This document shows positions 35,072-43,801 of a stretch of 64,000 nucleotides of DNA, piece after piece. Each line of letters begins with the position of its first letter. Position 1 is the stretch's first letter. This DNA is from CAZLHO01 sp964559455 (GTDB taxonomy: Bacteria > Krumholzibacteriota > Krumholzibacteriia > LZORAL124-64-63), in contig CAZLHO010000008.1 in the NCBI GenBank assembly GCA_964559455.1, positions 1 through 64,000 of the forward strand, read 5' to 3'. Under the pieces are notes generated by a model. The model worked only from the letters and a program-made list of their open reading frames with translations. It made no database searches and was not told where the DNA came from. Both the position numbers and the translations under genes were made by a program.

Positions 35072-35101
35072 AGGATACACCGGTCTCCGGTGGCCTGTCC
35101 A
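35072..35101 (-). promoter_or_regulatory. Candidate promoter of the YfhO-family gene, with dyad spacer
   Basis: On minus: -35 TGGACA (35096-35101), 18-base spacer, -10 TATCCT (35072-35077). The spacer holds the perfect dyad CACCGG-TCT-CCGGTG at 35078-35092. A dyad inside a long spacer recalls MerR-type operators, although their spacers are usually 19-20 bases. Confidence 0.45.
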
Positions 35102-35146
35102 CACGACAACGCCGGCCGGCGGGACCGAGGCGCCCGGAATCGAAGC

Positions 35147-36109
35147 TCAGGGACCGGTCTTCGGGGGCGCGAGCGGGCGGCCGCTGAGCTCGTCCAGGGC
35201 GCCCTGCAGGGTCGCGTGGGCCATCTCTCGTCGCCCCCCCCACAAGTGCCAGCAGGCCAGGCCGGCGAAGTAGACCAGCTGGCTGGGCACCAGCAGCGGC
35301 CAACGCGACGGAGGCCAGTGGCAGCGCAGCAGCCGCACATGGCTGCGGCTCTTGAGGTAGGCCTTGCGGGGGCTGTCGCGGCCCACGGACATGCTGACCT
35401 TGTGCAGGACCAGCGCCGCCGGCACGTGCAGGATATCGCCGCCGGCCCGACGCAGGCGCAGGCTGTAGTCGGCGTCCTCGCCGTAGAAGTGGAAATCCTC
35501 GTCGAAGTCCCCGACGGCCGCCACCGCCTCGCGGCTGAGCAGCATCGCGCAACCGGTGGCGTAGCCGACGGTGCGCGAGCGCAGGGATCGGCGCCCGGCG
35601 AGTTGGCGGATGCCGTCGTGATGGATCCAGCCCGACCAGCGGTTGACGACGCCGCCGTCGTACCAGATCCGCGAGGGCTCGTCGGCGAAGCAGATGCGGG
35701 GCGTGGCGGCCCAGGCCCCGGGCGTCTCGGCCAGGGCGCCCACCAGGCGCTGCAGGCTGCCCTCGGGCACCACCGTGTCGTTGTTCAGCAGCAGCACGTA
35801 GTCGGGCCCCGCCGCATCGGCGTAGAGGTGGCGCAGGCCCAGGTTGTTGCCGCCGGCCCAGCGGCGGTTCACGGGGGATTCGACGATCTCGACCGAGGGA
35901 AAGGCGCCGCGGACGTAGGCCAGCGAGCCGTCGGCCGAGGCGTTGTCCACGAGCACGATGCGCAGGGGCTCGTAGCCGGCCGTCAGCAGCGACCCGATGC
36001 AGTCCCGCAGCAGTTCCTGGCCGTTCCAGTTGACGATGACGACGGCCAGCGAGGGAGCCGCTGCGCGCGTCCCTTCCGTCGGCGGGGCCTCAGACGCTTT
36101 CCGCGACAC
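35147..36109 (-). CDS. GT2 family glycosyltransferase
   Basis: Cytoplasmic transferase adding a sugar to a lipid-linked glycan. 320 residues from a GTG at 36109. Motifs: VVIVNWNGQELLRDCIGSLL near 22, VLVDNASADGSLAYV, LLLNNDTVVPEGSL (DxD-equivalent NND), and FHFYGEDADYSLRLRRAG. Resembles rhamnosyl-/WbbL-type GT2 proteins. A hydrophobic patch near 275 may associate with the membrane. It overlaps the preceding gene by 20 bases. Donor and acceptor cannot be read from sequence. Confidence 0.88.
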   Translation of the reverse strand: MSRKASEAPPTEGTRAAAPSLAVVIVNWNGQELLRDCIGSLLTAGYEPLRIVLVDNASADGSLAYVRGAFPSVEIVESPVNRRWAGGNNLGLRHLYADAAGPDYVLLLNNDTVVPEGSLQRLVGALAETPGAWAATPRICFADEPSRIWYDGGVVNRWSGWIHHDGIRQLAGRRSLRSRTVGYATGCAMLLSREAVAAVGDFDEDFHFYGEDADYSLRLRRAGGDILHVPAALVLHKVSMSVGRDSPRKAYLKSRSHVRLLRCHWPPSRWPLLVPSQLVYFAGLACWHLWGGRREMAHATLQGALDELSGRPLAPPKTGP

Positions 36110-37034
36110 GGTACTCCCGTTCAGGATGACGCCCGGCCACCACCAGTTCGGCGATCAGGCCCAGGCTGACGAACTGCACCGCGAGCAGCACCAGGGCGAC
36201 GCCGAGCAGCACCAGGGGCCGCAGGCGCAGGCCTTGGCCCAGGGCCCACTGCAGCAGGAACCAGCCGTTGATCAGGGCGCCCCCGAGGAACATGAAGAAG
36301 CCGATCCGGCCGAAGAAATGCAGCGGCGACGAGGCGCGTCCGCTGAGGAAGAGCAGGGTCATCAGGTCGAGGAAGCCGTTCAGGAAGCGGGCCGGGCCGT
36401 ACTTGGTGACGCCGAAGGGGCGCCGGTGGTGGCGCACCGGGATCTCGGCCACGCGGAAGCCCTCGCGGTGGGCCAGGGCCGGCACGAAGCGATGCATCTC
36501 GCCGTAGAGGCGCAGGGCCCGGATCACCTCGATGCGGTAGGCCTTCAGGCCGCAGTTGAAATCGTGCAGGCGCAGGCCGACGGCGCGGCTGGTCGTCCAG
36601 TTGAAGACCTTCGACGTCTGGTTCTTGATCAGGGAATCCTTGCGGTCCTGCTTCCAGCCCGAGACCAGGTCCCAGCCCTCCTCGATCTTGGCGACCAGGG
36701 CGGGGATCTCGGCGGGGTCGTCCTGCAGGTCGGCGTCCATGGTGATCACGATGCGTCCGTCGGCGCGGTCGAAGCCGGCCTGCAGCGCGGCGGCCTTGCC
36801 GAAGTTGCGGCTGAAGCGCTGCGCGTGCACCTGGGGCCGTTCGGCCGCGATCGCCTTGACGACGGCGAAGGTGCCGTCGGTGCTCCCGTCGTCCACGACC
36901 TGGACCTCGTAGCTGCGGCCCATGCCGGCGACGACCTTGTCGATGCGGTCCAGCAGCTCGGGCAGCGCCTCCTCCTCGTTGAAGGCCGGGATGACCACGC
37001 AGATGTCGCGGGACGGCTCGTCGCGCTCAGGCAT
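36090..37034 (-). CDS. Polyprenyl-phosphate glycosyltransferase with two C-terminal membrane helices (GtrB/ArnC-like)
   Basis: 314 residues. GT2 domain: CVVIPAFNEEEALPELLDRI, VQVVDDGSTDGTFAVV, ITMDADLQDDPAEIPALV (DxD), SGWKQDRKDSL. Two helices follow at about 230-255 and 270-295 (GRIGFFMFLGGALINGWFLL; LVLLGVALVLLAVQFVSLGL), as in GtrB, which charges undecaprenyl phosphate with a hexose. This is the second polyprenyl-sugar synthase type in the locus. It overlaps the epimerase stop by 8 bases. Confidence 0.88.
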   Translation of the reverse strand: MPERDEPSRDICVVIPAFNEEEALPELLDRIDKVVAGMGRSYEVQVVDDGSTDGTFAVVKAIAAERPQVHAQRFSRNFGKAAALQAGFDRADGRIVITMDADLQDDPAEIPALVAKIEEGWDLVSGWKQDRKDSLIKNQTSKVFNWTTSRAVGLRLHDFNCGLKAYRIEVIRALRLYGEMHRFVPALAHREGFRVAEIPVRHHRRPFGVTKYGPARFLNGFLDLMTLLFLSGRASSPLHFFGRIGFFMFLGGALINGWFLLQWALGQGLRLRPLVLLGVALVLLAVQFVSLGLIAELVVAGRHPEREYRVAESV

Positions 37035-38076
37035 GCCTTCTCCTCTCGACGACCCAGTCGACCATCATCGCCAGTCCCTCCCGGAACGGCACCAGGGGCG
37101 TGAAGCGCAGGCCCTCGCGGGCGCGGGCGGGATCGGACCACGTGTCGCGGACGTCGCCGCGGGCCGTCGGCAGGTGGGTCACGGCCGGAGCCGCGTCCGG
37201 GACGACCGCCGCCAGCAGTTCGCGCAGCAGGTCGAGGGCCTCGATCAGGCTGATGCGGGCGCCGCCGCCGACGTTGAAGACCGCGCCCGGAGCGTCGGCG
37301 CCGGTCGCCAGCAGGTTCGCGCGCACGGCGTCGGCCACGTAGGTGAAGTCGCGGGTCTGGCCGCCGTCGCCGAAGACCCGCCAGGGACGGCCGGCGAGGG
37401 CGTCCTCGATGAAGCGGCGGAAGGCCATGTCGGGGCGCTGGCGCGGACCGTAGACGGTGAAGTAGCGCAGGCTGACCGTCGGCACGCCGTAGTTGGCGGC
37501 GTAGAGCCCGCAGAGGTGCTCGGCGGCCAGCTTGGTCACGCCGTAGGGCGAATGGGGCCGGGGCAGGGCGTCCTCGCCCACGGGCAGGTCGGCGCGGTCG
37601 CCGTAGACGGAGCTCGAGCTGGAATAGACGAAGCGGACGAGGTCGCCGCGGACGGCGTCGTCGGCGCAGGCCTCGAGCAGGTGCTGGGTGGCGCGCACGT
37701 TGCGGTCGACGTACTCGCCGAAGGTGCGGCCCCAGCTGGCCCTGACCCCCGCCTGCGCGGCCAGGTGGAAACAGACGCGGCTGCCGGCCAGCAGGTCGAC
37801 GGGGTCCATGTCCAACAGGTCCGCCTCGCGGAAGTCGAAGCCCGGACTGTCGAGCAGCGCCGCCAGGTTCTCGCGCTTCAGGGCCGGGTCGTAGTAGTCG
37901 TTCACCGAGTCGACGCCGACCACCCGGCAGCCCAGCGCGAGCAGGGCCTCGGCCAGGTGGCTGCCGATGAAGCCGGCGCAGCCCGTCACCACGACGCGCG
38001 GCGAGTCGGCCAACGCCCCGGGGACGACGCCTGCCGGCAGATCCGCGACGAGCCGGGCGCGATCGGGCAGGTTCAC
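37027..38076 (-). CDS. NAD-dependent nucleotide-sugar epimerase/dehydratase
   Basis: 349 residues from a GTG at 38076 (GTGA overlap). Short-chain dehydrogenase fold: NAD-binding TGCAGFIGSHLAEALLALG near residue 34, FHLAAQAGVR, SSSSVYG with the catalytic Ser/Thr region, and catalytic YxxxK in SPYGVTKLAAEHL. The C-terminal substrate region YGPRQRPDMAFRRFIEDAL resembles UDP-glucuronate 4-epimerase and UDP-glucose 4-epimerase. Exact sugar not decidable. The frame is open for more than 900 codons upstream inside the DUF2723 gene, without homology. Confidence 0.88.
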   Translation of the reverse strand: MNLPDRARLVADLPAGVVPGALADSPRVVVTGCAGFIGSHLAEALLALGCRVVGVDSVNDYYDPALKRENLAALLDSPGFDFREADLLDMDPVDLLAGSRVCFHLAAQAGVRASWGRTFGEYVDRNVRATQHLLEACADDAVRGDLVRFVYSSSSSVYGDRADLPVGEDALPRPHSPYGVTKLAAEHLCGLYAANYGVPTVSLRYFTVYGPRQRPDMAFRRFIEDALAGRPWRVFGDGGQTRDFTYVADAVRANLLATGADAPGAVFNVGGGARISLIEALDLLRELLAAVVPDAAPAVTHLPTARGDVRDTWSDPARAREGLRFTPLVPFREGLAMMVDWVVERRRHA

Positions 38077-40763
38077 GGCGTCTCCCCCGCGGCCGGGCCG
38101 GAGCCGGCGGCCGCTTCCATCTCGGCCACGACGGCCGCCATCTCGCTGTCCGGAACCGGCGATCCGGTGACGATCCGCCAGCGCTCCATCACGTCGCGGC
38201 AGCCGGCGATGTCGATGACGGTCCGGTAGTACTTGAAGAGCAGCTGGTAGTAGACCTTGTTCGTCGGCTCCACGGCGATCCGGGATTCCATCCAGGCCGC
38301 GGCGACGTCGCCGTCCCCGACCGAGATCATCGCCGAGGCGGTGTTGGCCAGGACCTTCATCTCGTCCTGCGGCGGCACGCGGCCGCGGATCGACTCGACG
38401 TAGGCCACGGCCTCGTCGCTGCGGTCCTTCTCCACCAGGATCATCGGGTAGAAATCCACGACCAGGGGGTAGAGGGGCTCGAGGCCGGCGGCCAGTTCGA
38501 AGGCGCCGGCGCCCATGCCGAGCAGGCGCTCGTAGCCGGCGTCGTCGTCGACCGCCGTCTCCTGGGCGCGCCGCAGGTAGTTGTAGCCGGCGGCGACCAG
38601 CGAGTTGGGATAGTTGCCCAGCAGGGTGCCGGTCTGGCCGTGGATGTAGATGTCCTCGCGGCGTTGCCCGGCGAAGGAGAGGGCCCGTTCCATGACGATG
38701 GAGCGCGGCCGGGGTCCGGGCAGGGTGTCGGCCGGAGCCAGCGGGGCGGGGGCGCCGTTGTCCTCGGCGAAGGCCAGGCGGCGCTGCTGCGTGTCGCCGT
38801 CGAGGATCGCCGTGAAGTCGTAGACCCCGACGACGTTCGTCAGCAGCCGTTCGCCGTCGACCGAGGGCATGCCGTCGTCGCTGCGGTTCGCCGTGACGCG
38901 GTAGGTCAGTCCCTCCATCTGCAGCAGCGGCAGGTAGCGCTCCATGTTGTCGTGGGGCACGGTCACCGCGAAGAAGAGTGAGCGCTTGCCGAAGGCCTGC
39001 CGGATGACGTCGTCGACGATGTAGTCCTTCACCCAGACCAGGCGCTGCTCGCCGGTGTTCGGGTTCTCGTAGAGCACGGGCTGCAGGCGGTCGATCTCCT
39101 CGTCGGTGAACGAGAGCGGCAGGCCCGGCTCGTTGTCGCGCAGCTGGCGGATGTACCAGGACAGGTTGATCAGGCTCAGGTTCACCACGGTGACGTCGGT
39201 GCGGAAGCCCTCGACGTACTGCAGGTACCAGATCGGGAAGGTGTCGTTGTCGCCGTTGGTGAAGAGGATGGCGTCGCGGTCGAGACCGGCCAGGATGTTC
39301 CAGGCGTACTCGCGGGCCACCTGGTTCCCGCTGCGGTCGTGCTCGAACCACTTGACGTGACCGGGCACCAGAGCCGGCAGCGCCGCCAGGGCGACGAGCA
39401 CGATCGCGGCCGCGCGCGGCACCCAGCCGGCGCGCACCGCGGGCAAGCGTTCGCCCGACTTCAGTTCGCGCAGGCCGCGCCCCAGCGGCCCGGCCATGTA
39501 GCGCAGCAGGGCCGCGGCGCCCAGGCCGATCAGCACGGCGAAGAAGAGGAAGGCCGCGAAGAAGAAGTAGTCCCGCTCGCGAACCTCGCTGTCCGAGAAG
39601 TTCAGGTAGAGGTTCAGCAGGTCGGCGTTGATGAAATAGTTCACGATCAGCATCAGCGTCATCGGACGCGCGCGCCAGAAGCCGTGGATCAGCCCGAGCA
39701 GCCCCAGGAAGACCGGTCCCAGGAAGGTCGTCACGCGGCTCAGCTGGCTCCCCGGGGGCCCGATGAAATAGAACTGGTCCATCAGGTAGTTGTAGTAGTA
39801 GCCGATCTGCCAGCCGAGGTCGGCCTTCCGCGCGAAGGGGTTCATCGGCGGGTACTGCTCGCGGCGGATCACCGCCATCAGGTTGCCCAGCGTGTCGGGC
39901 TGCGACTGGTTGATCGCCGGGTCCAGTCCGGCGCGCACGAAGAGGTAGAGGTGCACCGACAGCCCGAGCATGAACAGGCCGCTGGCCGCGAGCGCGAAGG
40001 GATGGCCGCGCAGCGCGCGCCAGAGCACGAAGATGCCGTAGACGACGTAGAGCGTCCACAGCACGAAGCCGTCCTTGAAGACGGTCGTGGCGAAGAAGAG
40101 CGCGAGGCCGAAGCTGATCGCGAAGAGGTCCACCACCGGCAGCTTCCGGTCGCGGCTGATCAGGATCAGCACGAAGATCCCCGGATAGACCAGCAGCGAA
40201 CCCAGGTGGAAGCCGACGCCCAGGCCCAGCAGGTAGAACAACAGGTAGAGCACGCTGTTGCCGCGCTTCTCGTCCCCGCGGCGCTCGTGCCAGCGCAGGG
40301 CCAGCCAGGTCAGGAAGCTGAGCATGAAGGCCGTCAGCCCGTAGACCTCGGCCTCGACGGCGTTGTTCCAGTAGGTCTGGCTGAAGAGCAGGAAGAAGGC
40401 GCCGATGGCGCCGCCGGCGTGGGCGATCCAGCCGGTGTCGGGATCGGCGCGGCGGGCGATGTCGCGCACCACGAGATAGAGGAAGGCCAGGGCCAGCGAG
40501 CTGAAGAAGGCCGACATGAAGTTGATCGAGGCGGCGACGCCGATCATCCCCCCCAGCAGGATGTCGAAGCAGCGCCCGACCAGCACGTAGAGCGGCGTTC
40601 CCGGCTGATGCGGGATGCCCAGGATGTGGGAGCAGGCGATGAACTCGCCGCAGTCCCAGAAGCTGGTCGTCCGCGCCATGGTCAGGACGTAGACCACGAG
40701 CGAGACCAGGAAGATGCCCAGGGCGACCCAGGTCGCGGGGCGACGATGCCAGCCAGCGGCCAA
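38073..40763 (-). CDS. DUF2723 membrane protein (TMEM260/protein O-mannosyltransferase-related)
   Basis: About 896 residues from a TTG at 40763 preceded by GAGAGGAG. Roughly 12 membrane helices in the first 500 residues, then a soluble region to the end. The first loop carries the family signature SFWDCGEFIACSHILGIPHQ followed by PGTPLYVLVGR. The Asp/Glu pair matches the catalytic acid position of GT-C enzymes. Members are common in Bacteroidota-related phyla; eukaryotic TMEM260 O-mannosylates proteins. An in-frame ATG at 40826 lies upstream of the predicted promoter -10, so it is less likely the start. Confidence 0.88.
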   Translation of the reverse strand: MAAGWHRRPATWVALGIFLVSLVVYVLTMARTTSFWDCGEFIACSHILGIPHQPGTPLYVLVGRCFDILLGGMIGVAASINFMSAFFSSLALAFLYLVVRDIARRADPDTGWIAHAGGAIGAFFLLFSQTYWNNAVEAEVYGLTAFMLSFLTWLALRWHERRGDEKRGNSVLYLLFYLLGLGVGFHLGSLLVYPGIFVLILISRDRKLPVVDLFAISFGLALFFATTVFKDGFVLWTLYVVYGIFVLWRALRGHPFALAASGLFMLGLSVHLYLFVRAGLDPAINQSQPDTLGNLMAVIRREQYPPMNPFARKADLGWQIGYYYNYLMDQFYFIGPPGSQLSRVTTFLGPVFLGLLGLIHGFWRARPMTLMLIVNYFINADLLNLYLNFSDSEVRERDYFFFAAFLFFAVLIGLGAAALLRYMAGPLGRGLRELKSGERLPAVRAGWVPRAAAIVLVALAALPALVPGHVKWFEHDRSGNQVAREYAWNILAGLDRDAILFTNGDNDTFPIWYLQYVEGFRTDVTVVNLSLINLSWYIRQLRDNEPGLPLSFTDEEIDRLQPVLYENPNTGEQRLVWVKDYIVDDVIRQAFGKRSLFFAVTVPHDNMERYLPLLQMEGLTYRVTANRSDDGMPSVDGERLLTNVVGVYDFTAILDGDTQQRRLAFAEDNGAPAPLAPADTLPGPRPRSIVMERALSFAGQRREDIYIHGQTGTLLGNYPNSLVAAGYNYLRRAQETAVDDDAGYERLLGMGAGAFELAAGLEPLYPLVVDFYPMILVEKDRSDEAVAYVESIRGRVPPQDEMKVLANTASAMISVGDGDVAAAWMESRIAVEPTNKVYYQLLFKYYRTVIDIAGCRDVMERWRIVTGSPVPDSEMAAVVAEMEAAAGSGPAAGETP

Positions 40764-40816
40764 GCGGGGCTCCTCTCGCCGGATGAGGCGGGTGCGGGAT
40801 CGTGCACGGACCGGTA

Positions 40817-40845
40817 AATCTAGCATACGGCCCAGGCTGCAACAA
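40817..40845 (-). promoter_or_regulatory. Candidate promoter of the DUF2723-led glycan operon
   Basis: On minus: TTGTTG (40840-40845), 17 bases, TAGATT (40817-40822), the same -10 as rpmB. Initiation near 40810 leaves about 47 bases to the TTG start. The gap 40764-40887 holds nothing else recognised. Confidence 0.4.
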
Positions 40846-40887
40846 GCTCGGTGCCGGGAGGTTCCCCGGCGGCTTGCACGGTCCGGA

Positions 40888-41877
40888 TCAGGCCCCGGAG
40901 GCCGCGGCCGGCGTCCGCTGGGTTCGGCGGCGCCCCATCAGAAAGATCACGCCGCCGACCAGGCTGACGGCGACCTGGACCAGGTAGGCGGCGAATTCCA
41001 GCCCCACGGCCAGCTCGCCCCGGGAGACGACCCCGGTGGTCACGAAGAGGTTGGCCGACAGGGCCTCGCGCACGCCGATGCCGTTGATGCTCAGGGGCAG
41101 GGCGATGGCCACCCCCAGCAGCGGCACGAGCACGAAGACCTGCAGCGCCCCGCCCCCGCCCAGGCTCAACCCCAGGCCCCAGGCCGTCATCACGTGGGTG
41201 GCCACGCGCAGGGTCTGCACGGCGAAGGCCAGCAGGAAGACCCCGGCCAGCCAGCGGATGCGGGTGCGGAAGAGCCGGAACTCCTCCTGGAACTGCCGGA
41301 TGCGGTCGGCGCCGCCGCTCCAGCCCACGCGTTCCAGAACCGCGGCGGCCAGGGCGCCCAGCCGCCGCGACAGCAGCAGGGCCAGGATCCCCAGCCACAG
41401 GACCATCGCCAGCAGCAGCGGCGTCATCGGCGGCAGGGCCAGCGCGCGGGCCATGGCCAGGGCGGCCGCGACCAGCGCGATCAGGGTCAGCGCGCAGAGG
41501 CCGAGGATGCGGTCGAGCAGCGTGGCGCAGAAGACGGTGAAGGAGCGGCCCTCGCGGCGGCCCAGATCGACGATCTTCACCGCGTCGCCGCCGACGTTCG
41601 CCGGCAGGAAGTTGTTGAAGAAGAGGCCGACGAAGTAGAGGCGGACCAGCTCCCGCGCCGGGGCGCCGATACCGGCGGCGCGCAGGATCATCCCCCACTG
41701 CAAAGCCCCGCCCAGGGCGCTGAGGGCGAAGAGCAGCACGGCGCCGGCCAGCCAGCCCCAATGCGGGGAGGTGAAGGCGCCCTGGAGGTGTGACCAGGAA
41801 AGGCGCGTGAAGAGGAAAGCGACCAGGCCGGCGCTGACCACCAGCCGCAGCAGCAGCCAGAGATGCGCGCGCTTCAC
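40888..41877 (-). CDS. LPG_synthase_TM/UPF0104-family membrane protein
   Basis: 329 residues from a GTG at 41877 overlapping the GT4 stop as GTGA. About 8 membrane helices. Signatures: FNNFLPANVGGDAVKIVDLG near residue 75, LDRILGLCALTLIALV, and C-terminal LPLSINGIGVREALSANLFV. These match the AglD/MprF-flippase-like family. Members have been linked to lipid-linked sugar transfer or lipid flipping, but the reaction is unclear. No lysyltransferase domain is attached, so it is not a full MprF. Confidence 0.85.
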   Translation of the reverse strand: MKRAHLWLLLRLVVSAGLVAFLFTRLSWSHLQGAFTSPHWGWLAGAVLLFALSALGGALQWGMILRAAGIGAPARELVRLYFVGLFFNNFLPANVGGDAVKIVDLGRREGRSFTVFCATLLDRILGLCALTLIALVAAALAMARALALPPMTPLLLAMVLWLGILALLLSRRLGALAAAVLERVGWSGGADRIRQFQEEFRLFRTRIRWLAGVFLLAFAVQTLRVATHVMTAWGLGLSLGGGGALQVFVLVPLLGVAIALPLSINGIGVREALSANLFVTTGVVSRGELAVGLEFAAYLVQVAVSLVGGVIFLMGRRRTQRTPAAASGA

Positions 41878-43013
41878 GCCCCGCCCCCGGGCGAGGCGGC
41901 GCCGCGGGCCGCGGCGGCTGTGAAGATGGCCAGCGACTCCTCGGCGCAGCGGTCCCAGCTGAAGGTGTGCGCCCACTCGCGGGCGGCCGCGCCCATGCGC
42001 GTCCGGCGTCCGGGATCGTCCAGCAACTCCAGGGCGGCGGCGGCCATCGCCGCGTCGTCGCCGTAGGGCACGAGCAGGCCGGTCTCGCCGTCGCGCACCG
42101 AGTCGCGCAGGCCGGGACGGTCGCTGGCCACCACGGGCACGCCGCATTCGTTGGCCTCGATCACGGTCAGGCCCCAGCCCTCCTTGGGGCTCGGGTTCAG
42201 GAAGACGTGGGCGCGATGCAGGGTGCGCACCAGGTCCTCCCAGACCATGTGGCCGGTGAAGTCGACGCTGGCCGCCAGGCCCAGCCGATCCGCCAGGCGC
42301 CGCAGCCGGAGCTCGTCGGGCCCGCGCCCCATCACCAGCAGACGCGCCGACGGCTTGCGCTCGCGGATGCGCGCGAAGGCGCGCAGGGCCACGTCCACGC
42401 TCTTGTAGCGGCGCAACCGGCTCCACGAGACGATCAGGGGGTCGTCCCCGGGGCTCGGCGGGTCGGGCAGGACGAAGCGCTCGTGCTCCATGCCGCAGTA
42501 GACCACGCGCACGCGGTCGGCGGGGATGCCGCGGCGCACGAGGTCGTCGCGGGTCGAGGGGCTGATCACCTCGAAGTCCACGTCGCGGTAGACCGCCGGG
42601 ATCAGGCGTTCGGCCGCCCAGACGTAGGACGCCACCAACGGGTTCGCCTCGCGGAAGACCGTCGACCCGAAGAGATGGGGCACGACCGCCACCACGGGCA
42701 CGCCGCGCCGGTAGAGGGGCGTGTAGAAGGGGATCTTGTTGATGTCCTCGACGATCAGGTCGTAGCGACGGGCGCGGAGCAGCCGACGCACCAGGCGCGG
42801 CAGCTCGAAGTTGGCCACCGCCCAGTGCCCGCGGCGGCGCACCAGCACGCCGTCGACGACCTCCTCGTCGCGAGCGCCCGGATACGACGCGGCCACCAGC
42901 TCGACCTCGTGGCCGGCGGCGGCGACGCGCTTCAGGATCTCGTGCAGGTGGATCTCGGCGCCGCCGCCCAGGGGGTCGCGGATGTCGCGCCAGTTGACCG
43001 CCAGGATCCTCAC
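41874..43013 (-). CDS. GT4-family glycosyltransferase
   Basis: Retaining GT-B transferase. 379 residues from a GTG at 43013 with GGGGAGG ahead and GTGA overlap. N-terminal DPLGGGAEIHLHEILKRVAA, the acceptor-side loop, then the donor site ISPSTRDDLVRRGIPADRV, SWSRLRRYKSVDVALRAFA and the E-x7-E motif in PKEGWGLTVIEANECGVP. Membrane association is expected from the family. Substrate unknown; it pairs with the methyltransferase just upstream. Confidence 0.92.
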   Translation of the reverse strand: MRILAVNWRDIRDPLGGGAEIHLHEILKRVAAAGHEVELVAASYPGARDEEVVDGVLVRRRGHWAVANFELPRLVRRLLRARRYDLIVEDINKIPFYTPLYRRGVPVVAVVPHLFGSTVFREANPLVASYVWAAERLIPAVYRDVDFEVISPSTRDDLVRRGIPADRVRVVYCGMEHERFVLPDPPSPGDDPLIVSWSRLRRYKSVDVALRAFARIRERKPSARLLVMGRGPDELRLRRLADRLGLAASVDFTGHMVWEDLVRTLHRAHVFLNPSPKEGWGLTVIEANECGVPVVASDRPGLRDSVRDGETGLLVPYGDDAAMAAAALELLDDPGRRTRMGAAAREWAHTFSWDRCAEESLAIFTAAAARGAASPGGGA

Positions 43014-43801
43014 GGCCTCCCCTCCCGGTCCTTGGTCACGAGCACGCCGATGGTCATCGTCGTGTACAGGGCCCAGCGCTTCCCGCGCAGGGCGCCGCGC
43101 AGGCGCCGCAGGGCGCGGCCCAGCGGGGGCACGGGGTCGGGGTACATCGGCAGGCGCGGGCCGCCGCGCGAGAGCAGGGTCTTGCGCAGGGCGCGGTACC
43201 ACAGGCCCGGCACCATCCAGTTGCCGTAGGTGCGAGTCACCCGGCCGCCGGCGGCCACGGCCGCCTGCTCGAGCTCGGCGGGCGAGAACTGGGTCTCCCA
43301 GCCGGCGAACCAGCGGTCCATCGCGATCAGCAGCTTCTTGCCGACCGTGTAGTAGTGGTACTTCTGGGGGACGTCCACCAGCAGGCAGCCGCCGGGGCGC
43401 AGCACCCGCAGGTCCTCGCGCAGCAGCGGCAACGGGTCGCGGAAGTGTTCGAGCAGACCCTGGTGGAAGACGATGTCGAAGCAGTCGTCGGGGAAGGGCT
43501 TGACCAGGGCGTCGCCGCCGACCGGCGCCAGCCGCGCCGACGCGCCCGCGGCCGCCTTGCGCGTCAGCTCCAGCGACCCGACCACGTAGTCCAGGGTGGT
43601 CACCTCGGCCCCGGCCCGGGCCAGGGCCACGGCGTCGCGGCCCGACCCCGCCCCCACCTCGAGCACCTTCTTGCCGGCCAGGTCGCCCAGGGCGAAGAGC
43701 TCGTCGACGATCCGGTCGTCGTTGTCGTAGACGTCGTCCAGGCTGAGGCGGTCGGCCTCCTCCCAGAACCGCTGCCAATGCCCCTTCGTCGAGACTCTCA
43801 C
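43010..43801 (-). CDS. Class I SAM-dependent methyltransferase
   Basis: 263 residues. SAM-binding motif I VLEVGAGSGRDAVALARAGA near residue 47, acidic loop VTTLDYVVGSLE, FDIVFHQGLLEHFRDPLPLL and LRVLRPGGCLLVDVPQ: the type 11 family. A C-terminal region (RALRKTLLSRGGPRLPMYP) may bind substrate. Downstream of nusB with a GTGA overlap and upstream of GT4, so it may methylate a sugar in the glycan (inference). An alternative target is a quinone or small metabolite. Confidence 0.88.
   Translation of the reverse strand: MRVSTKGHWQRFWEEADRLSLDDVYDNDDRIVDELFALGDLAGKKVLEVGAGSGRDAVALARAGAEVTTLDYVVGSLELTRKAAAGASARLAPVGGDALVKPFPDDCFDIVFHQGLLEHFRDPLPLLREDLRVLRPGGCLLVDVPQKYHYYTVGKKLLIAMDRWFAGWETQFSPAELEQAAVAAGGRVTRTYGNWMVPGLWYRALRKTLLSRGGPRLPMYPDPVPPLGRALRRLRGALRGKRWALYTTMTIGVLVTKDREGRP

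Noticed and set aside
40764..40826. ATG at 40826 as the start of the DUF2723 gene
   Set aside because: It overlaps the candidate -10 region and lacks a ribosome site, whereas the TTG at 40763 follows GAGAGGAG.
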